DNA of 11,425 bases from Pseudobdellovibrionaceae bacterium (lineage in GTDB: Bacteria; Bdellovibrionota; Bdellovibrionia; Bdellovibrionales; JAMPXM01). The position numbers and the translations under genes are program-made. The notes beneath the pieces are model-generated. The model saw only the letters and a program-made list of their open reading frames with translations, did no database searches and was not told the origin of the DNA. The stretch lies in contig CAJYOV010000115.1 of assembly GCA_913776405.1 (NCBI GenBank), positions 1 through 11,425 of the forward strand. The letters are read 5' to 3'. Shown here one piece after another: positions 1 to 4,502 of the stretch. Positions within the stretch are counted from its first letter, which is position 1; every line of letters starts with the position of its first letter.

Positions 1-350
1 GTTGCGATTGCTTTATCGAAGTCGAGCCAGCCACCGTTGATTTTAGCAACGAGGTCGTCTGAACCTACGAAATCAGCGCCTGCATCGAGGGCTTCTTTTT
101 CTTTCGGGCCTTTCGCGAATACGAGAACGCGAACAGATTTACCGAGACCGTGAGGAAGAGCGACTGCGCCGCGAACCTGTTGGTCAGATTGCTTTGGATC
201 GATACCGAGGCGAACCGCTACGTCGATAGATTCATCGAACTTCGCGTTGCCGAGTTCAACCGCCATTTTTACCGCTTCGTCGATTGAGTAGCGAGTAGTG
301 GCGTCGACTTTTGAGTTCAGAGCTTTTGAGCGCTTACCTGTTTTTGCCAT
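1..350 (-). CDS. rplA: 50S ribosomal protein L1, N-terminal half (cut by window edge)
   Basis: The first 116 codons are visible, beginning [14 protein letters not shown] and running through the L1 features [39 protein letters not shown] and RVLVFAKG, then [17 protein letters not shown]. The family is usually about 230 residues, so about half is present and the C-terminus lies off the left edge. L1 binds 23S rRNA at the mobile L1 stalk, where it helps release deacylated tRNA from the E site, and in many bacteria it also represses translation of the rplK-rplA mRNA. The ATG lies 10 nt after the rplK stop codon, with a G-rich ribosome binding site in that gap, so the two genes are almost certainly cotranscribed and translationally coupled. 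Nothing unusual is seen in the visible part. Confidence 0.97.
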   Translation of the reverse strand, partial: MAKTGKRSKALNSKVDATTRYSIDEAVKMAVELGNAKFDESIDVAVRLGIDPKQSDQQVRGAVALPHGLGKSVRVLVFAKGPKEKEALDAGADFVGSDDLVAKINGGWLDFDKAIA

Positions 351-360
351 TGCCTACCCC

Positions 361-786
361 TTACTCGACCACTTCGAGGCCCATGCTCTTCGCAGTGCCT
401 ACGACTTGGTTCATTGCAGATTCAACTGTCGAGCAGTTGAGATCTGGAAGCTTCAAAGTCGCGATCTCGCGAACTTGCTTCATGTTTACTTTTCCGACTT
501 TGTCTTTCTGAGGCATCTTCGAGCCCGATGTGAGCTTCGTTGCTTGCTTCAGAAGGATCGACACTGGCGGCGTTTTCGTGATGAAGGTAAACGAACGGTC
601 CTGATAAACAGTAATGATGACAGGAATGATCGTGTCACCTTTGCCCTGAGTGCGAGCATTAAACTGCTTACAGAATTCCATGATGTTTACCCCATGCTGG
701 CCGAGTGCCGGTCCAACGGGCGGCGCTGGATTCGCCTTCCCTGCCGGGATCTGTAACTTGATCATACCAGTTACTTTTTTTGCCAT
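361..786 (-). CDS. rplK: 50S ribosomal protein L11
   Basis: This 141-residue protein has the usual L11 length. The N-terminal domain carries the proline-rich signature ([20 protein letters not shown], residues 11-30) followed by [15 protein letters not shown]. The C-terminal rRNA-binding domain holds the segment [18 protein letters not shown] and ends [23 protein letters not shown]11 binds the GTPase-associated centre of 23S rRNA with L10/L7/L12, contacts elongation factors and is needed for RelA activation on starved ribosomes. The start ATG (784-786) has AGGAG at 793-797, 6 nt upstream. rplA follows after 10 nt. Upstream lies a long, hairpin-rich leader (787-1062) that probably carries the control site for this operon. 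Confidence 0.98.
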   Translation of the reverse strand: MAKKVTGMIKLQIPAGKANPAPPVGPALGQHGVNIMEFCKQFNARTQGKGDTIIPVIITVYQDRSFTFITKTPPVSILLKQATKLTSGSKMPQKDKVGKVNMKQVREIATLKLPDLNCSTVESAMNQVVGTAKSMGLEVVE

Positions 787-787
787 T

Positions 788-835
788 ACCCACTCCTACA
801 TTCTGGGGTGAGACGACCACCCTATGTGATCGTCT
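788..835 (-). promoter_or_regulatory. Candidate L1 autogenous control site and stem-loop in the rplK leader
   Basis: Directly upstream of rplK, 811-820 and 826-835 can form a 10-bp stem (AGACGATCAC with GTGGTCGTCT, one G-U pair) around a 5-nt loop. The stretch just before the start codon reads TGTAGGAGTGGGT (788-800) and contains the Shine-Dalgarno AGGAG. It resembles the L1-binding segment of E. coli 23S rRNA, which from memory has TGTAGGATAGGTGGGAG. Two alternative pairings compete: GGGTG with CACCC, which breaks the 10-bp stem, and ACCC with GGGT around the ribosome binding site. L1 repression of the L11-L1 mRNA by rRNA mimicry is established in other bacteria. Assigning it to this site is my inference. 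Confidence 0.45.
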
Positions 836-846
836 ATTTTTTGTTT

Positions 847-941
847 GATTCGCCCCTGGCGAATCTTTGAAGTCCTCGCCGGCCTTCTGGGCGCCCGCGC
901 CTTTGGCGCATTCCCAGCCCGGCGGGCTGCGGTCCTTCAAA
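847..941 (-). other. Two abutting hairpins in the 276-bp nusG-rplK spacer
   Basis: The spacer 787-1062 has no convincing gene but is full of dyad symmetry. At 847-865 a perfect 8-bp stem (GATTCGCC / GGCGAATC) closes a 3-nt loop. Immediately next to it, 866-941 folds as one long imperfect hairpin with four nested arms: TTTGAAG/CTTCAAA (866-872 with 935-941), CGCCGG/CCGGCG (877-882 with 919-924), CTGGG/CCCAG (887-891 with 913-917) and GCGCC/GGCGC (897-901 with 905-909). Smaller hairpins lie at 1002-1022 (ACCGAAC/GTTCGGT) and 1040-1052 (ACGCC/GGCGT), the second just after the nusG stop. None has a T-tract on the minus strand, so they are not ordinary intrinsic terminators. The arms could be leader RNA structure or a dispersed intergenic repeat. 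Confidence 0.6.
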
Positions 942-1062
942 ATTTTCTGGTCGCCGCAACGAAACGGCAGACTTTCAGGGGATCGCGCGGCTTGCGCTAC
1001 AACCGAACCGTCTTAGTTCGGTGATTAGAGTTCGCTGGGACGCCTTCGGCGTTAATCCCCGC

Positions 1063-1590
1063 TTATGTCTTGTCGACTTGGATGAAGTCGAGTTCGACCG
1101 GAGTAGGACGACCGAAGATCGAGACGAGGACTTTCACCTTCGCTTTTTCTTCGTTGATCTCTTCTACCGTGCCTTGGAAGTTCGAGAACGGACCGTCTAC
1201 GACAGTGACGTTTTCACCGACCGAGAAGTTTGCTTTCGCTTTCGGTTTCTCAGCGCCTGTTGCCATTTGCTGAGTGACACGAAGGACTTCAGCTTCCGGG
1301 ACAGGCTGAGGCTTTGAACCACCAATGAAGCTTTGTACTTTTGAAGCACCTTGGACCAAATGCCAAGTCTGTTCATTCATAGCCATCTGAACAAACATGT
1401 AACCCGGGAAGAATTTACGCGATTTTGTCTGTTTTTGGCCTTTTACGAGCTCAACAACGTTTTCAGATGGGATCAAGATCTCACCGAAGAACTCTTCTTT
1501 ATGGAGAGATTTGATGCGCTCTTCGATAGCTGATTTAGCTGTCGCTTCACTGCCCGATGCGACGTTGATGATGTACCACTTTTTATCCAT
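1063..1590 (-). CDS. nusG: Transcription termination/antitermination factor NusG
   Basis: The 175-residue length is typical. The NGN domain (about residues 4-110) begins [20 protein letters not shown] and contains the family signature [12 protein letters not shown] (58-69) and the WHLV segment. A lysine-rich linker (115-120) leads to the C-terminal KOW domain (about 124-175), with [19 protein letters not shown] followed by [19 protein letters not shown]. NusG binds the clamp helices of RNA polymerase through NGN, and its KOW domain contacts Rho or ribosomal protein S10. The ATG is preceded by GGGGAG about 8 nt upstream. secE ends 30 nt before it, so the two form the usual secE-nusG pair. A 276-bp structured spacer separates it from rplK. 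Confidence 0.98.
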   Translation of the reverse strand: MDKKWYIINVASGSEATAKSAIEERIKSLHKEEFFGEILIPSENVVELVKGQKQTKSRKFFPGYMFVQMAMNEQTWHLVQGASKVQSFIGGSKPQPVPEAEVLRVTQQMATGAEKPKAKANFSVGENVTVVDGPFSNFQGTVEEINEEKAKVKVLVSIFGRPTPVELDFIQVDKT

Positions 1591-1620
1591 GGCTTAGCTC
1601 CCCTTCAGGGTCTTCGAGAA

Positions 1621-2022
1621 TTACAGGCCGCCCAAGAGGTTGCGGCTTAAGAGCCAGTCGATGATCGAACCTGAAATACCGTCCAGGAGGCCGAACACAA
1701 CGCCCGAAACCAGAACCATGACACAAACGACGATCGTCATCGCCGTTGTATCTTTGCGCGAGGGCCAAACGACGCGCTTCAATTCAGTCGCGACTTCGTC
1801 TGCCCATGAGTGGATTTTCTTGTTTGTTTGTAAAACGATGAACGTGAGCAAACCGAGAGCTACCGGAACTCCGTGGTGAACCCAATCTTGAGTGACGAAA
1901 CGATTGAAGCCGCCTGTTGTCACCGCGCTGAGAGTGTCGATGATGACGTTAGCGAGAATACCGATCAGAATACCGGCAATCATGAAGCTAACTGTGATCG
2001 TCTTGTTGTTGTTGTTCTCCAA
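1621..2022 (-). CDS. secE: Preprotein translocase subunit SecE
   Basis: This 133-residue membrane protein is of the long, E. coli-like type rather than the single-helix SecE of many bacteria. Hydrophobic helices are visible at about 11-30, 50-66 and 94-125. Between the second and third lies the conserved amphipathic cytoplasmic segment with ELKRVVWPSRKDT (80-92), the hallmark of the family. SecE clamps SecY in the SecYEG export channel. The start appears to be TTG at 2020-2022: it is the only start in this frame with a well-placed GGAG (7 nt upstream), and the first in-frame ATG (codon 14) has no ribosome binding site and would cut into helix 1. A short Asn-rich N-terminus (MENNNNK) results. 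The neighbours, tRNA-Trp upstream and nusG downstream, match the common bacterial order. Confidence 0.96.
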   Translation of the reverse strand: MENNNNKTITVSFMIAGILIGILANVIIDTLSAVTTGGFNRFVTQDWVHHGVPVALGLLTFIVLQTNKKIHSWADEVATELKRVVWPSRKDTTAMTIVVCVMVLVSGVVFGLLDGISGSIIDWLLSRNLLGGL

Positions 2023-2035
2023 GATCGTTCTCCAA
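2014..2035 (-). promoter_or_regulatory. secE start region: duplicated TTGGAGAAC providing SD and TTG start
   Basis: The 9-mer TTGGAGAAC occurs twice, 4 nt apart (2035-2027 and 2022-2014 on the minus strand). The GGAG of the first copy (2030-2033) is the Shine-Dalgarno, and the TTG of the second copy (2020-2022) is the start codon, 7 nt away. The repeat thus builds both halves of the initiation site. The non-ATG start may keep SecE synthesis low. Confidence 0.7.
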
Positions 2036-2042
2036 TTCTGAT

Positions 2043-2098
2043 GTAACGCTGCTCGCGTTACTTCGAAGGCCTCGCCGTCTTGGCTGTCATCCTTCGAA
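2043..2098 (-). other. Two adjacent hairpins between tRNA-Trp and secE
   Basis: The 126-bp gap between tRNA-Trp and secE holds two abutting inverted repeats. At 2043-2061, GTAACGC / GCGTTAC forms a perfect 7-bp stem with a 5-nt loop. At 2062-2098, TTCGAAGG / CCTTCGAA forms an 8-bp outer stem enclosing a small GCC/GGC hairpin. Neither is followed by a T-run on the minus strand. They could protect or process the RNA between the tRNA and the secE message. A role is inferred, not shown. Confidence 0.55.
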
Positions 2099-2148
2099 TT
2101 CTGAAACTCTCTCTAACTAACTCGCTTCCAGCGCTCATCGCTGAAAGT

Positions 2149-2224
2149 TGGCAGGGCAGGAGGGACTCGAACCCCCAACCGACGGATTTGGAGTCCGTAA
2201 CTCTACCAATTGAGCTACTGCCCT
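2149..2224 (-). tRNA. tRNA-Trp (anticodon CCA)
   Basis: A full cloverleaf can be drawn. The acceptor stem AGGGCAG (2224-2218) pairs with CTGCCCT (2159-2153) without mismatch. The D-arm reads GTAGCTCAATTGGTAGAGT, the anticodon loop is CTCCAAA within ACGGA/TCCGT, and the T-loop is TTCGAGT. G73 (2152) is the Trp discriminator, and the 3' CCA is encoded (2151-2149). This is the only tRNA-Trp seen in the window, and it sits between tuf and secE as in many bacteria. A perfect 10-bp palindrome, GAACCGGTTC, lies at 2232-2241 just upstream, and a further hairpin lies at 2243-2274. Confidence 0.97.
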
Positions 2225-2242
2225 ACTCCAAGAACCGGTTCA

Positions 2243-2274
2243 GAACTTTGCCTCACCGCGCTTTCGCGAAGTTC
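2243..2274 (-). other. Hairpin upstream of tRNA-Trp
   Basis: GAACTT (2243-2248) pairs with AAGTTC (2269-2274), and inside it CGCG (2257-2260) pairs with CGCG (2265-2268). The hairpin sits about 20 nt before the tRNA-Trp 5' end in the transcript, next to the 10-bp palindrome at 2232-2241. It might be a processing structure. No promoter was recognised in this gap. Confidence 0.4.
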
Positions 2275-2308
2275 GGTTTGTTTCTTCATCGACTCAGGGA
2301 AGTTTTTT

Positions 2309-2333
2309 TGGTTGCGGGGGTCGGATTTGAACC
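2309..2333 (-). pseudogene. 3'-terminal fragment of an initiator tRNA (tRNA-fMet) gene
   Basis: On the minus strand these 25 nt read GG, the T-loop TTCAAAT, then CCGA, then CCCCCGCA and ACCA. They match the 3' end of E. coli tRNA-fMet, including the encoded CCA, at 24 of 25 positions by memory; only position 2321 differs. The 5' partner strand (GCGGGG-type), D-arm and anticodon arm are absent, because the sequence diverges at once 5' of the T-loop and runs into the tuf trailer. So it is a relic and not a working tRNA. It lies between tuf and tRNA-Trp. Such tRNA 3' ends are typical attachment-site or recombination scars. Confidence 0.75.
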
Positions 2334-2371
2334 CGATTAGCCACCAAAACAGATTCTCTGAAACGACGAAA

Positions 2372-2394
2372 GGGCTAGCCACGAAGGCCAGCCC
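2372..2394 (-). terminator. Terminator-like hairpin after tuf
   Basis: GGGCTGGCC (2394-2386) pairs with GGCTAGCCC (2380-2372), 9 pairs including one G-U, around the loop TTCGT. On the minus strand it is followed by TTTCGTCGTTT, a broken T-tract. It lies about 57 nt past the tuf stop, so it is the best candidate for ending or attenuating the tRNA-tuf transcript before tRNA-Trp. The weak T-run leaves room for partial read-through. Confidence 0.55.
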
Positions 2395-2400
2395 ATGTCT

Positions 2401-2441
2401 GCTAAAGCTTCGATGACCGTTAGGTCTGCCGAAGCTTCAGC
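2401..2441 (-). other. Long stem-loop directly after the tuf stop codon
   Basis: GCTGAAGCTTCG (2441-2430) pairs with CGAAGCTTTAGC (2412-2401), 12 pairs with one G-U, and inside that GACC pairs with GGTC around a TAAC loop. It begins about 9 nt after the TAG. There is no T-run after it. It may stabilise the tuf mRNA 3' end, working in tandem with the terminator-like hairpin at 2372-2394. Confidence 0.55.
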
Positions 2442-2450
2442 TCAAAAAGA

Positions 2451-3641
2451 CTACTCTTGGATTTCGACAACAACGCCGGCGCCTACTGTACGGCCACCTT
2501 CGCGGATCGCGAAACGAAGTTCTTTGTCCATCGCAACTGGTGCGATCAACTCAACGTTCATCTCAACGCGGTCACCAGGCATAACCATGTCTGTTCCTTC
2601 TTTCAAAGTAACAACACCAGTTACGTCAGTTGTACGGAAGTAGAACTGAGGGCGGTAGCCGTTGAAGAATGGAGTGTGACGTCCGCCTTCTTCTTTTGTG
2701 AGGATGTACGCTTCAGCCTTGAATTTCTTGTGTGGCTTGATCGTGCCTGGAGCTGCGAGAACTTGTCCGCGCTCAACTTCTTCTTTCTTAGTACCACGGA
2801 GCAAGCAACCGCAGTTGTCGCCAGCGCGGCCTTCGTCAAGAAGCTTACGGAACATTTCGATACCAGTGACAGTCGTTTTTTGTGTTGGGTTCAAACCAAC
2901 GATTTCGATGTCCTGACCAACTTTTACGATACCGCGCTCAACGCGACCTGTAACGACCGTACCACGACCAGAGATCGAGAATACGTCCTCTACCGGCATC
3001 AAGAACGGCTTATCAACAGCGCGCTCTGGAGTTGGGATGTAACGATCAACTTCAGCCATCAACTTCAAGATAGCGTCGTGGCCGATTTCAGGGCGCTTGT
3101 TTTCAAGAGCCATGAGAGCCGAACCTTTAACTACAGGAATGTCGTCGCCAGGGAACTCGTACTTCGAGAGAAGTTCGCGAATTTCGAGCTCAACGAGGTC
3201 GAGGAGTTCTGCGTCGTCAACCATGTCAACTTTGTTCATGAAGACAACGATAGCTGGAACGCCGACCTGACGAGCAAGAAGGATATGCTCGCGAGTTTGT
3301 GGCATCGGACCGTCAGCTGCCGAGCAAACGAGGATAGCGCCGTCCATTTGAGCCGCGCCAGTGATCATGTTTTTTACGTAGTCAGCGTGACCCGGGCAGT
3401 CAACGTGTGCGTAGTGGCGGTTAGCTGTTTCGTACTCAACGTGTGAAGTCGAGATCGTGATACCACGCTCGCGCTCTTCTGGAGCTTTATCGATCTGATC
3501 GTACGCCATTGCAGTAGCGCCGCCAGTTTCAGCAAGAATCTTTGTGATTGCCGCAGTCAACGAAGTCTTACCATGGTCGACGTGACCGATAGTACCGATG
3601 TTAACGTGTGGTTTACTGCGGTCAAATTTCTCCTTAGCCAT
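2451..3641 (-). CDS. tuf: Elongation factor Tu
   Basis: This 396-residue, complete EF-Tu delivers aminoacyl-tRNA to the ribosomal A site with GTP hydrolysis. G-domain motifs are intact: GHVDHGKT (19-26), the switch-I region RGITIS (59-64), DCPGH (81-85, with the catalytic His85), NKVD (136-139) and SAL (174-176). Domains 2 and 3 follow, with [13 protein letters not shown] (225-237), [21 protein letters not shown] and the C-terminal [15 protein letters not shown]. Domain 2 carries two cysteines in DNCGCLLRG (Cys277, Cys279), where E. coli has NVGVLLRG. GGAGG (3651-3655) sits 9 nt before the ATG. Four tRNA genes lie upstream as in the E. coli tufB operon, and a candidate promoter of its own is at 3817-3845. 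Confidence 0.99.
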   Translation of the reverse strand: MAKEKFDRSKPHVNIGTIGHVDHGKTSLTAAITKILAETGGATAMAYDQIDKAPEERERGITISTSHVEYETANRHYAHVDCPGHADYVKNMITGAAQMDGAILVCSAADGPMPQTREHILLARQVGVPAIVVFMNKVDMVDDAELLDLVELEIRELLSKYEFPGDDIPVVKGSALMALENKRPEIGHDAILKLMAEVDRYIPTPERAVDKPFLMPVEDVFSISGRGTVVTGRVERGIVKVGQDIEIVGLNPTQKTTVTGIEMFRKLLDEGRAGDNCGCLLRGTKKEEVERGQVLAAPGTIKPHKKFKAEAYILTKEEGGRHTPFFNGYRPQFYFRTTDVTGVVTLKEGTDMVMPGDRVEMNVELIAPVAMDKELRFAIREGGRTVGAGVVVEIQE

Positions 3642-3816
3642 TACCTCTGTCCTCCGTATTAAACGAAATTTCTATATCTCGAACTTCGTGCAATCTTTCG
3701 ATCGCTTTTATTTTTGAGCTTTGTTTTTCAAGAGCTCGTACGCTTGGTTTCGCACCCAAGGCACGAACTCAAAATCGCTGTTTCTACATTCAAAATTAAC
3801 GAAGCATGAAGCCAAG

Positions 3817-3845
3817 CTTGTACACTTGGGTTCAGACTGCGTCAA
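3817..3845 (-). promoter_or_regulatory. Candidate sigma-70-like promoter for tuf
   Basis: On the minus strand TTGACG (3845-3840) is followed after exactly 17 nt by TACAAG (3822-3817), which match the -35 and -10 consensus at 5/6 and 4/6. It lies about 175 bp before the tuf ATG and after tRNA-Thr(GGT), so it could let tuf be transcribed apart from the tRNAs. The -10 region lies within AGCTTGTACACTTGG (3815-3829, plus strand), a near copy (13/15) of which occurs at 3733-3747. The rest of the 261-bp tRNA-tuf gap shows no gene. Confidence 0.45.
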
Positions 3846-3902
3846 ACGCCCCAAATAACCCGTAGCATCAGAAGCGGTCAAACCGAATCGCTGACTAAGA
3901 GA

Positions 3903-3977
3903 TGGAGCCCATGGCGAGAATCGAACCCGCGATCTCGCCCTTACCAAGGGCGTGCTCTACCACTGAGCCACATGGGC
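3903..3977 (-). tRNA. tRNA-Thr (anticodon GGT)
   Basis: The acceptor stem GCCCATG (3977-3971) pairs perfectly with CATGGGC (3913-3907). The D-arm is TGGCTCAGTGGTAGAGCA, the anticodon loop TTGGTAA sits in CGCCC/GGGCG, and the T-loop is TTCGATT. The discriminator is T73, and the 3' CCA is encoded (3905-3903). It is the last of four tRNAs before tuf and corresponds to thrT of E. coli. It reads ACC and ACU threonine codons. Confidence 0.96.
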
Positions 3978-4008
3978 CTAAGCGCTACTGAAGAGACGAG
4001 ATCACTAG

Positions 4009-4118
4009 TGTCTTTGAGATGAATTGGAGCGGGAGACGGGGGTCGAACCCGCAACCCTCAGCTTGGAAGGCTGATACTCTAGCCAATTGAGCTACTCCCG
4101 CCCATCGATCTCAAGACA
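4009..4118 (-). repeat. Inverted repeat bracketing tRNA-Gly (and, with the leader, three tRNAs)
   Basis: TGTCTTTGAGAT (4009-4020) is complementary to ATCTCAAGACA (4108-4118): 11 pairs with one bulged T, placed 4 and 6 nt outside the tRNA-Gly gene. The same right-hand motif recurs in the transcript leader: TCTCAAAGACA (4405-4415) is a perfect 11-bp complement of 4009-4019, so it could alternatively enclose tRNA-Thr(CGT), Tyr and Gly together. A third, weaker copy (CGATCTCTGAAAG, 4288-4300) lies between Tyr and Thr(CGT). The layout recalls the long processing stems around rRNAs. Function is inferred. Confidence 0.6.
4025..4101 (-). tRNA. tRNA-Gly (anticodon TCC)
   Basis: The acceptor stem GCGGGAG (4101-4095) pairs perfectly with CTCCCGC (4035-4029). 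The anticodon loop CTTCCAA lies in TCAGC/GCTGA, the T-loop is TTCGACC, T73 is at 4028 and the CCA is encoded (4027-4025). It corresponds to glyT of E. coli by position and anticodon. The gene is closely bracketed by an 11-bp inverted repeat (4009-4020 and 4108-4118) that could close the precursor as a stem. Confidence 0.96.
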
Positions 4119-4156
4119 ATAGCCGAAACCGAGAGACAGCTGAGAAACTTCGCAAA

Positions 4157-4172
4157 TTAAGCTGAGGCTTAA
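4157..4172 (-). other. Hairpin immediately 3' of tRNA-Tyr
   Basis: TTAAGC (4172-4167 on the minus strand) pairs with GCTTAA (4162-4157) around a 4-nt loop. It begins 2 nt after the encoded CCA of tRNA-Tyr and is followed by TTTG. It could guide 3' trimming or act as a weak attenuator between the tRNAs. Confidence 0.45.
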
Positions 4173-4174
4173 AG

Positions 4175-4259
4175 TGGTGGAGAGAGCAGGATTCGAACCT
4201 GCGAAGGCAGAGCCAGAAGATTTACAGTCTTCCCCCGTTGGCCACTTGGGTATCTCTCC
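4175..4259 (-). tRNA. tRNA-Tyr (anticodon GTA)
   Basis: This is an 85-nt class II tRNA with a long variable arm. The acceptor stem GGAGAGA (4259-4253) pairs perfectly with TCTCTCC (4185-4179). The anticodon loop CTGTAAA lies in GAAGA/TCTTC, the extra arm is around GGCTCTGCC, the T-loop is TTCGAAT, A73 is at 4178 and the CCA is encoded (4177-4175). It corresponds to tyrU of E. coli by position. A 6-bp hairpin (TTCCGG/CCGGAA, 4270-4284) lies just upstream in the transcript. Confidence 0.96.
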
Positions 4260-4318
4260 GAGATGCTGTTTCCGGGCTCCGGAATTACGATCTCTGAAAG
4301 GGGCGGTTTGAAAAAGTA

Positions 4319-4391
4319 AGCTGACTATGGGACTCGAACCCGCAACCTGCTGATTACGAATCAGCTACTCTACCAATTGAGCTAAGCCAGC
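4319..4391 (-). tRNA. tRNA-Thr (anticodon CGT), no encoded CCA
   Basis: The acceptor stem GCTGGCT (4391-4385) pairs with AGTCAGC (4326-4320) with one G-T wobble. The anticodon loop TTCGTAA lies in GCTGA/TCAGC, the T-loop is TTCGAGT and T73 is at 4319. The next bases are TACTTTTT, so unlike the other four tRNAs here the 3' CCA is not encoded and must be added by a nucleotidyltransferase. It is the first gene of the tRNA-tuf transcript, in the place of thrU of E. coli but with CGT rather than TGT. CGGTTT (4304-4309) and AAACCG (4396-4401) form a 6-bp inverted repeat around it. Confidence 0.95.
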
Positions 4392-4425
4392 ACAAAAACC
4401 GATCTCTCAAAGACAGTAAGGGCCT

Positions 4426-4455
4426 TTTGTACGTGGAGAGAAAGTTCTCAGTCAA
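4426..4455 (-). promoter_or_regulatory. Candidate sigma-70-like promoter of the tRNA-tuf operon
   Basis: TTGACT (4455-4450) is separated by 18 nt from TACAAA (4431-4426), matching the consensus at 5/6 and 4/6. The bases after the -10 box (AGGCCC) form a GC-rich discriminator of the kind associated with stringently controlled stable-RNA promoters. Initiation would fall about 25-30 nt before tRNA-Thr(CGT). The -10 box resembles that of the candidate tuf promoter (TACAAG). Confidence 0.6.
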
Positions 4456-4457
4456 AG

Positions 4458-4484
4458 GGATTTTCACAACTTCGTGAGAAATCC
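4458..4484 (-). terminator. Terminator-like hairpin after the rlmB-like gene
   Basis: On the minus strand GGATTT and CAC pair with GTG and AAATCC (10 pairs, one bulged C) around a 6-nt loop. The hairpin lies 18 nt past the stop of the methyltransferase gene. It is followed by CCTTTGACT, so the T-tract is minimal and overlaps the -35 box of the next promoter. It probably separates the upstream gene run from the tRNA-tuf operon. Confidence 0.5.
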
Positions 4485-4502
4485 GGTCGGAACGGCTTTT
4501 TC

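Noticed and set aside
668..940. A 90-codon minus-strand frame between nusG and rplK
   Set aside because: It overlaps the start of rplK in another frame, covers the GC-rich hairpins and has a composition expected from them. No family is recognised and there is no good ribosome binding site.
2303..2309. A seven-T run as an intrinsic terminator
   Set aside because: The T-run is on the plus strand, while all genes here run on the minus strand, and no GC-rich hairpin precedes it in the plus direction.
2309..2345. A complete tRNA or tmRNA at the fMet-like sequence
   Set aside because: No acceptor 5' strand, D-arm or anticodon arm can be found in either direction. The CCCCCGCA-ACCA end fits initiator tRNA and not the tmRNA 3' end.
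2457..3446. A long plus-strand open frame (329 codons) opposite tuf
   Set aside because: It lies wholly antisense to a perfect EF-Tu gene and has no recognisable domain. It is a by-product of biased codon use in tuf.
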